Shown: positions 1 through 5,101 of the stretch, in pieces
Position numbering within the stretch: the first letter of the stretch is position 1
Layout: the number at the start of each line of letters is the position of its first letter
Origin: Candidatus Babeliales bacterium
Lineage (GTDB): Bacteria > Babelota > Babeliae > Babelales > JACPOV01
Reading direction: 5' to 3'
NCBI GenBank assembly: GCA_020050475.1
Contig: JAGVKP010000118.1
Span: forward strand, 1 to 9,648
DNA length: 9,648 nt
Program-made: the position numbers and the translations under genes
The notes under the pieces: model-generated
Told to the model about the DNA's origin: nothing
The model's database searches: none
What the model saw: only the letters and a program-made list of their open reading frames with translations

Positions 1-401
1 ATAACACAATTTTCTTGCGATAAATTAGTAAATCCGTGGTTTTTAATGGTGTTCGTAAAATTTTCATCAGCAGAGATTTTTTTACTTGGCTCTATTGATA
101 GTGCTTCATTTGTGGGAATGATGCGGTGTAAAAATTTTTTGTGTTCACGAGTCCATTCATCAAGCGCTTTGGCGGTATTTGCGGCAAGTTGTGGCGATAC
201 GCTGGATAAATTAGTCGCATCAATAATTTTGCCTTGGATGGTCTGATATTCAATTAAGGTGCATGGAAGTTTATAGGAATCTTGAGCAGTTGATTTTTCT
301 GCTGCATTAATAACAGAGCTGCTATCGTGAAAAATGAAGAGCGTGAAGATGAATTTTTGTATGACACCGGTTATTTTTTTGTATACAAATCGAACACTCA
401 T
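1..401 (-). CDS. Unrecognised, probably exported protein (5' part only)
   Basis: On the minus strand an open frame runs without a stop from ATG at 401-399 to the left edge, giving 133 visible residues. The start reads MSVRFVYKKITG and is followed by a short hydrophobic run (FIFTLFIF, about residues 18-25), with possible cleavage near VINA-AEKS (about residue 34). This suggests a signal peptide. The visible mature part is hydrophilic, with a helical-looking segment around residues 76-95 (AANTAKALDEWTREHKKFLH). I recognise no family. A GGAAAG sequence lies 7 nt before the ATG, a moderate ribosome site. An in-frame ATG at 455 is possible but has no ribosome site and would bury the signal peptide. 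The gene is divergent from the glycosyltransferase at 444. I judge that it is coding from the clean open frame, the plausible N-terminus and the divergent layout. Confidence 0.62.
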   Translation of the reverse strand, partial: MSVRFVYKKITGVIQKFIFTLFIFHDSSSVINAAEKSTAQDSYKLPCTLIEYQTIQGKIIDATNLSSVSPQLAANTAKALDEWTREHKKFLHRIIPTNEALSIEPSKKISADENFTNTIKNHGFTNLSQENCV

Positions 402-410
402 TTTTATACT
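382..410 (+). promoter_or_regulatory. Predicted sigma-70-type promoter for the glycosyltransferase-tpiA-secG-mlaEF run
   Basis: A TATACT hexamer at 405-410 (5 of 6 to TATAAT) lies exactly 17 bp after TATACA at 382-387 (4 of 6 to TTGACA). Transcription would begin near 417, leaving a leader of about 27 nt before the TTG start at 444. The promoter lies over the first codons of the divergent minus-strand gene. It is called from consensus matches only. Confidence 0.42.
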
Positions 411-433
411 TTCCGTACCCTTACTCTGAAAAA

Positions 434-440
434 AAGGAAG
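434..440 (+). promoter_or_regulatory. Ribosome binding site that supports the TTG start at 444
   Basis: AAGGAAG lies just upstream of TTG 444-446. The AAGGA core ends 5 nt before the start codon. No comparable site precedes the ATG at 327 or the CTG at 426, so this site decides the start chosen for the glycosyltransferase. Confidence 0.5.
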
Positions 441-443
441 CTC

Positions 444-2129
444 TTGAAGTATCATATCTTGCCAACTTTTTTGCTCTGTTTTCTTTCTCTTTTTTTTATC
501 GTTCCATCATTGTATGCAGGTGATCAAAAGCATATCACCGTCGTCATATTATCATATAATAATGCATCGTATTGCGAGCACAATCTTTCTTCGGTTCTTG
601 GCCAGCGGTACGAAAATTACCAGGTTTTGTATATCGATGACTGTTCGACTGATCAGACAAATGAGCGCGTTGTGCATTATCTTGCGCAGCATGATGCAGC
701 TCGTCGCGTTACGTATGTACGTAATGGTGAGCGCCGCGGAGCGCTTGTCAATCACTGGTATGCGGTACATCAATGCGTTGATGAGGATATTATCGTACAT
801 CTTGATGGGGATGATTTTTTTGCTCATGATCGGGTGCTCGAGCGGATTAATCAGGAGTACCAGGATCCCGCTGTCTGGTTAACCTACGGAAGTTACTGCG
901 AATATCCGAGCGGTAAGATCGGTATGGCGCGTGCAATTCCTGAAGAGATTGTGAGATCAAATCAGTGGGCCCTCTACGGCTGGCCGCATTTATATACGAC
1001 GCATCTGCGCACTTTTTATGCATGGCTTTTCAAACAGATAAAAGTGGAAGATCTCACGATGAACGGGTCATTCTTTCCGGTGGCATGCGACGTCGCTTTT
1101 ATGACACGCATGACGGAAATGGCCGGCGCGCATGCACGATTTATTCCTGATATTTTGTATTGCTACAATGTCGAAAATCCGCTTTGTGATTTTAATACCA
1201 AATTTCAAGAGCAGATGCGGTGCGCACAGATTATTCGCAGCAAAAAACCGTACGCTCCGATCAGTAAAAAAATGAGCCCGCTTGCACAATCTGAGATGAT
1301 CGCCGATATGGTTATTTTTTCTTATGATCGCCCGATGCAGCTGTATGCGCTTTTGGAATCGATTGAACAGTATGTGAGTCGTGGTGTTGGTTCGATTGCC
1401 GTGATTTATCGTACGAGCAATGAGCAGTATGAAAAAGGGTATCAAAAGGTTAAAGATCGCTTTGCGCAGGTGATCTTTCATGTACAATCGAGCACCAATC
1501 CGCATGCCGATTTTAAACGGCTGACGATGCAGGCAGTTCGTGCTGGCACTCATTCCTATATTCTTTTTGCGGTTGATGACATGATGGTCAAAGATGCAGT
1601 TGATTTTTCGGATGCAATCGAATGGCTTGAAAAAACGCATGCGTACGGATTTTATCTGCGCTTGGGTAATCATATTGATCAGTGCTATACCCTCAACAAA
1701 GCGCAAGAAGTGCCGCCATTAGTTGATTGCGGGCAAAACGTGTGCGCGTGGGAGTTCAAGCCGACGATCATTAATGACTGGAACTATCCCAATACGGTTG
1801 ATATGACGATTTACCGTAAAAAAGAGGTCATTAAAGTGCTTGATGCGCTGCCATTTGTTGCACCAAATTCTTTAGAATCTCAGTGGTACGGATCTGCTTT
1901 GTTGCTCGGTATGGGGCTTTGTTACCAGCAATCAAAAGTGATTAATATTCCGCTGAATCGTGTGCAGGATGAAATTAACAATCGGTCGATGAATGTCGAG
2001 CCTGAGTATTTACTTGATCTTTTTATGAATGGTTATCGCATTGATCGTGCACCGCTTCACGCGATTTGCAATAGATCGGCGCATCTGCCGGTTGAACTTA
2101 CGTTCAAAAAAATTGAAACGGAGTCATAG
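444..2129 (+). CDS. Exported or membrane-anchored glycosyltransferase with two GT-A-like domains
   Basis: With the TTG start at 444 the protein has 561 residues. It opens with a signal peptide: KYH, then a hydrophobic stretch at about residues 5-20, with possible cleavage after SLYA (residue 25). Residues 31-250 form a family-2 GT-A domain: ITVVILSYNN at 31-40, YIDDCSTD at 63-70 (nucleotide-binding loop), and LDGDD at 120-124, the DXD-type metal and sugar-nucleotide site. A CDVAFMTRM segment follows near 215. A second nucleotide-sugar-transferase-like half starts at about 287 (ADMVIFSYDRP) and has VDD at 377-379. The frame extends upstream to an ATG at 327, but that stretch overlaps the divergent gene and promoter and gives an unlikely N-terminus. 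The gene leads a five-gene run and its stop overlaps the tpiA start. The sugar donor and acceptor cannot be read from sequence. Domain 1 is firm; domain 2 is inferred from its pattern. Confidence 0.85.
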   Translation: MKYHILPTFLLCFLSLFFIVPSLYAGDQKHITVVILSYNNASYCEHNLSSVLGQRYENYQVLYIDDCSTDQTNERVVHYLAQHDAARRVTYVRNGERRGALVNHWYAVHQCVDEDIIVHLDGDDFFAHDRVLERINQEYQDPAVWLTYGSYCEYPSGKIGMARAIPEEIVRSNQWALYGWPHLYTTHLRTFYAWLFKQIKVEDLTMNGSFFPVACDVAFMTRMTEMAGAHARFIPDILYCYNVENPLCDFNTKFQEQMRCAQIIRSKKPYAPISKKMSPLAQSEMIADMVIFSYDRPMQLYALLESIEQYVSRGVGSIAVIYRTSNEQYEKGYQKVKDRFAQVIFHVQSSTNPHADFKRLTMQAVRAGTHSYILFAVDDMMVKDAVDFSDAIEWLEKTHAYGFYLRLGNHIDQCYTLNKAQEVPPLVDCGQNVCAWEFKPTIINDWNYPNTVDMTIYRKKEVIKVLDALPFVAPNSLESQWYGSALLLGMGLCYQQSKVINIPLNRVQDEINNRSMNVEPEYLLDLFMNGYRIDRAPLHAICNRSAHLPVELTFKKIETES

Positions 2130-2881
2130 TGCAAAAATTGGTTGTCGGTAATTGGAAGATGTATCTTACGGCAAACCAAGCACGAAGTTTGGCGCAAATT
2201 TGTGCTGCCCAGCTTAATGATCTCTGTCGAGAAAATGATATAAAACTGGTCTTGTGCCCTTCGGCCGAAGCTATCAACGGTGTCGTGCAGGCGATTGCAG
2301 ATGCGGATGCGCTGGCTGTCGGTGCCCAAGATTGCGCAAGCGAGCAAAGTGGTGCGTTTACCGGGCAAGTAGCGGCAGCTTCACTTAAAGAGATTGGCTG
2401 TGCGTACGTCATTATTGGTCACTCTGAACTGAGAGTGCGTGGTGCCGAATCAGACGACCAGCTTGAAAAAAAATTGCAGCAGGCGCTTGCTGCGGAGCTT
2501 ACGCCCATTTTTTGCATTGGCGAAACGCTGCAGGAAAAAAAAGCTGATCAAACCAATCACGTGATCAAAGAACAGCTTGCGCCCCTTAAAAAAGCGATGG
2601 CGAGCTTCAAAAGCCTGAAGAAAGCATATATTGCCTACGAGCCGGTATGGGCAATCGGGAGCGGGTTGGTGCCAGATGCCCCGACCATAGAAAATGTTTG
2701 TGCTCAGCTTGACCAGGAGCTTCAAGGATATAGCGACAGGGTGCGCTATCTTTATGGTGGTAGTGTCGATGCTGATGCAGCACGCTGGCTGTGGCAGGTA
2801 CCGCATCTTGCCGGCCTCCTAGTGGGCAAAGCGAGTACTGATTTTCAACTGCTCAAAAAAATAGTAGGCTACAAACAATAG
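2129..2881 (+). CDS. tpiA: Triose-phosphate isomerase
   Basis: A cytoplasmic glycolytic enzyme that interconverts dihydroxyacetone phosphate and glyceraldehyde 3-phosphate. The 250-residue length is normal for the family. Visible active-site elements are N8 and K10 in VVGNWKM, H98 in IIGHSE, E171 in AYEPVWAIGSG (catalytic base and loop 6), and YGGSV at 209-213. The last phosphate loop reads LLVGKAS at 230-236, with lysine where most enzymes have a second glycine. The start is GTG at 2129-2131, whose G is also the last base of the upstream TAG stop. GGAG at 2120-2123 lies 5 nt before it. This overlap points to translational coupling with the glycosyltransferase. secG follows after 25 nt, a pairing of tpiA and secG that is common in bacteria. 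Confidence 0.97.
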   Translation: MQKLVVGNWKMYLTANQARSLAQICAAQLNDLCRENDIKLVLCPSAEAINGVVQAIADADALAVGAQDCASEQSGAFTGQVAAASLKEIGCAYVIIGHSELRVRGAESDDQLEKKLQQALAAELTPIFCIGETLQEKKADQTNHVIKEQLAPLKKAMASFKSLKKAYIAYEPVWAIGSGLVPDAPTIENVCAQLDQELQGYSDRVRYLYGGSVDADAARWLWQVPHLAGLLVGKASTDFQLLKKIVGYKQ

Positions 2882-2906
2882 GTATCTCTTTGCTGGAGCT
2901 TAAAAT

Positions 2907-3194
2907 ATGATTTTTGGTCTGCTTGTGTCATTGTACGTCGTTATCTGTTTTTTAATGATCTTGCTCATTTTGATCCAAAAGGGTAAGGGGAGCATGGGGC
3001 TTGGTAATCTTGGTGGCGGTGCGCAGCTTCTTTTTGGTGGCTCTGGCGGCCAGGATCTTTTTCAAAAGACAACCTGGGTGTTGGGTGCTATCTTCATGGG
3101 TGGCTCACTCCTGCTTTCAATCTACAAAGGTTCGCAAGTTCGCACCTCGCGTATTTTAACGACGCAAGCGATTACCTACGATGCCTCACGATAG
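2907..3194 (+). CDS. secG: Preprotein translocase subunit SecG
   Basis: A small inner-membrane subunit of the SecYEG channel that assists SecA-driven protein export. The 95-residue protein has the SecG layout: a first membrane helix at about residues 2-24, the conserved ILIQKGKGS (21-29), a glycine-rich cytoplasmic loop GGGAQLLFGGSG (36-47), then QDLFQKTTW and a second helix at about 57-73. A short polar tail ends in YDASR. GGAG at 2895-2898 lies 8 nt before the ATG. It sits between tpiA (25-nt gap) and mlaE (27-nt gap) in the same orientation, so it is very probably co-transcribed with them. Its product is relevant to the exported proteins predicted elsewhere in the window. Confidence 0.95.
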   Translation: MIFGLLVSLYVVICFLMILLILIQKGKGSMGLGNLGGGAQLLFGGSGGQDLFQKTTWVLGAIFMGGSLLLSIYKGSQVRTSRILTTQAITYDASR

Positions 3195-3221
3195 TATTGT
3201 ATTATAACTAAAGGGAGCGTA

Positions 3222-4001
3222 ATGAGTCCGATCGGTTTGATTGATCGCTTGGGTGCCATCGGATTGCGTATTTGTAATCGGTTTGGAGCATTCGTCCTTT
3301 TTTTGATTATTACTATTAAGACGCTCTTTACTACGCGTCTCAAGCTTTCAAAAACGTGCGCTCATATGCAAACGATCGGCGTCGATTCGTTGAGCATCGT
3401 CGTGCTGACCGGTACCTTTGCTGGCGCCGTACTTGCTTTACAAAGTTATATCGGATTTAAGCGGTTTGGTGGGCAGGAATTTATTGGGCCGGTGGTTGCT
3501 TTAGCACTTACGCGCGAACTCGGCCCCGTACTGACTGGTCTGATGGTGACCGGGCGAGCCGGTTCTGCAATCGCAGCAGAAATCGGTTCAATGCGTATTA
3601 CTGAACAGATTGATGCGCTGCGTACGGTTTGTATTAATACCTGGCACTATTTGGTAGTTCCTCGGGTAGTTGCCAGTACGATCGTTTTACCTTTTTTAAC
3701 GCTCTTTGCGATGCTTTTTGGTACGATCGGCGGCTATCTTATTACCGTACATGTGCTTGGGCTCAATGGTGAGCAGTATATCAATGGGATTCAGCGCTAC
3801 CTTGAACTTTCAGATATTACCAAAGGATTAGTCAAATCAGCAGTTTTTGGCCTCATTTTGGCGTGGGTGGGTTCCTATAAAGGATATACCACTACTGGCG
3901 GTGCGCGCGGCGTGGGTAGATCGACTACCCAAAGCGTGGTGATCGCCTCGATAATGATTTTGATTGCTAACTATTTTCTGACGGCGTTCCTCTTTGAATA
4001 A
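3222..4001 (+). CDS. mlaE: MlaE-family ABC transporter permease (MCE lipid transport)
   Basis: The inner-membrane permease of an MlaFEDB-type complex that moves phospholipids between inner and outer membranes of diderm bacteria. The 259-residue length is typical. Diagnostic segments are LTRELGPVLTGLMVTGRAG (97-114, the cytoplasmic coupling region), AAEIGSMRITEQIDAL (118-133), and SYKGYTTTGGARGVG near 218-232, followed by TTQSVV. Several hydrophobic segments lie at about 58-75, 146-180, 203-217 and 238-257. An amphipathic N-terminal part (residues 1-40) is also usual in the family. An AGGGAG ribosome site lies just before the ATG. It is followed after 12 nt by its ATPase gene. No MCE-domain (MlaD), MlaB or MlaC gene is next to it, so these subunits must be elsewhere or absent. 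The exact substrate is inferred from the family. Confidence 0.93.
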   Translation: MSPIGLIDRLGAIGLRICNRFGAFVLFLIITIKTLFTTRLKLSKTCAHMQTIGVDSLSIVVLTGTFAGAVLALQSYIGFKRFGGQEFIGPVVALALTRELGPVLTGLMVTGRAGSAIAAEIGSMRITEQIDALRTVCINTWHYLVVPRVVASTIVLPFLTLFAMLFGTIGGYLITVHVLGLNGEQYINGIQRYLELSDITKGLVKSAVFGLILAWVGSYKGYTTTGGARGVGRSTTQSVVIASIMILIANYFLTAFLFE

Positions 4002-4013
4002 AACAGGTTACCT

Positions 4014-4784
4014 ATGATCGAACTAGTTGATGTACGTAAAGAGTTTGATGGGCGATGGGTTACTAAAGGGGTAAGCCTTAAAATACCGGATCGCCAGATG
4101 ACTTGTATTATCGGAAGATCAGGCGAAGGAAAGTCGGTACTTTTAAAACAGATCGTTGGCCTGCTCCGGCCGACATCAGGATCGATCGTGATCGATGGGA
4201 CTGATATCACTCGCTTTGCAGAACATGAAATTACGTCAGTTTTTCAGCAGATTGGCTACGTGTTTCAATTTGCGGCGTTGCTGGATTCGCTGACCGTTTT
4301 TGAAAATATTGGTATCACGATGCTTGAAAGTGGTAGTTCATCGGATGAAGTGTTGCCGATTGTCAAAGAAAAACTTTCGCTCGTTAACTTATCGCACGAT
4401 ATTTTATATAAATACCCTTCAGAACTTTCTGGGGGTATGAAAAAGCGCGTCGGCCTTGCGCGTACGCTCGTTAGCAAACCGTCGACTATTTTATATGATG
4501 AGCCGACTACCGGTCTTGATCCGATCACTTCCCGCGTCATTCATGAGCTGATGTTTGATATGCAGCAACGCCTTTCGGTTACTTCCATCGTTGTTTCTCA
4601 TGACGTAGAGATCTTTAAATATGCTGATAATGTTGCGCTTTTGCATGATGGCCAAATACGCTATTTTGGCAGCGCAAAGACGATTTGGGAATCAGATAAT
4701 CCGTACGTCTATCAATTTATTCGTGGCCTTTCTGAAGGGCCGATGCAGGTCGATACGGCAATTTCATCGCATCGTGATGAGTAA
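4014..4784 (+). CDS. mlaF: MlaF-family ABC transporter ATP-binding protein
   Basis: The cytoplasmic ATPase partner of the MlaE permease. The 256-residue protein has every nucleotide-binding element: Walker A GRSGEGKS (34-41), Q-loop glutamine at 85 in YVFQF, signature LSGGM (138-142) followed by KKRVGLARTL, Walker B TILYDEP (158-164) with D162 and the catalytic E163, and switch histidine H196 in VVSHD. It keeps the family's EFDGRWVTKGVSL start and an extended C-terminus with YVYQFIRGLSEG (231-242), a region that helps dimerise MlaF in known structures. The ribosome site is weak (AGG, about 6 nt before the ATG), so it may rely on coupling to mlaE 12 nt upstream. It is the last gene of the plus-strand run, and a convergent small gene begins 10 nt further on. 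Confidence 0.93.
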   Translation: MIELVDVRKEFDGRWVTKGVSLKIPDRQMTCIIGRSGEGKSVLLKQIVGLLRPTSGSIVIDGTDITRFAEHEITSVFQQIGYVFQFAALLDSLTVFENIGITMLESGSSSDEVLPIVKEKLSLVNLSHDILYKYPSELSGGMKKRVGLARTLVSKPSTILYDEPTTGLDPITSRVIHELMFDMQQRLSVTSIVVSHDVEIFKYADNVALLHDGQIRYFGSAKTIWESDNPYVYQFIRGLSEGPMQVDTAISSHRDE

Positions 4785-4794
4785 GTGGCAAAAT

Positions 4795-5010
4795 CTACAG
4801 ATTTAAAAATGCCATTGCATGAAAAACAGCCGAGAATGCAACCAGTAGCCAGCCCACAATCGGCGGCAAAAAAGCATCTCCGCGAAGATAGTGCTGCAGC
4901 AAAAGAGCAAGCCCGAAGCCTCCAGCCGCGTGTGCGCTGTTTGAAAAAATGACATGGCTGCTTGCATATGTAAGTGCACGCTCATAGATCATCATAAAAT
5001 GGTGTAGCAT
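4795..5010 (-). CDS. Small membrane protein of unknown function
   Basis: A 71-residue protein on the minus strand. Its ATG at 5010-5008 is preceded by a perfect AAGGAG with a 6-nt spacer, the strongest reason for calling it real. The N-terminal part (MLHHFMMIYERALTYASSH) is amphipathic. A glycine-rich moderately hydrophobic segment spans about residues 28-41, and a strong membrane segment spans about 49-69 (LPPIVGWLLVAFSAVFHAM), ending in AFLNL. I do not recognise the family. It is convergent with mlaF (10-nt gap) and divergent from the Skp1-like/WD40 gene (91-nt gap), so it is transcribed alone. A role at the inner membrane is inferred from hydrophobicity only. The competing frame at 4803-4985 lacks such a ribosome site. 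Confidence 0.68.
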   Translation of the reverse strand: MLHHFMMIYERALTYASSHVIFSNSAHAAGGFGLALLLQHYLRGDAFLPPIVGWLLVAFSAVFHAMAFLNL

Positions 5011-5016
5011 TTCAGA

Positions 5017-5022
5017 CTCCTT
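5017..5022 (-). promoter_or_regulatory. Perfect Shine-Dalgarno for the small membrane protein
   Basis: The minus strand reads AAGGAG, then 6 nt, then ATG at 5010. This exact match to the anti-Shine-Dalgarno sequence separates this short frame from chance open frames nearby. Confidence 0.7.
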
Positions 5023-5101
5023 ACAGAATTTTTTCTACCAAAAGCGTATCAGTTTCTCTCGCGTAGATGGTAGACTTTGTGCAAAAGATAAGGAGATAGT
5101 C

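Noticed and set aside
46..246. Plus-strand open frame of 66 codons
   Set aside because: It has no ribosome site and is antisense to the longer, better supported minus-strand frame at 1-401.
1068..1706. Minus-strand open frame of 212 codons inside the glycosyltransferase
   Set aside because: It is rich in Arg, His, Ile and Asn, shows no motif or ribosome site, and lies fully antisense to a well supported domain; it is a shadow frame.
2057..2412. Two overlapping minus-strand frames over the tpiA start
   Set aside because: They are antisense to conserved TpiA motifs and have no family features.
5071..5076. TAGACT as a -10 for the Skp1-like/WD40 gene
   Set aside because: No acceptable -35 lies 16-18 bp upstream; the promoter of this gene remains unidentified.
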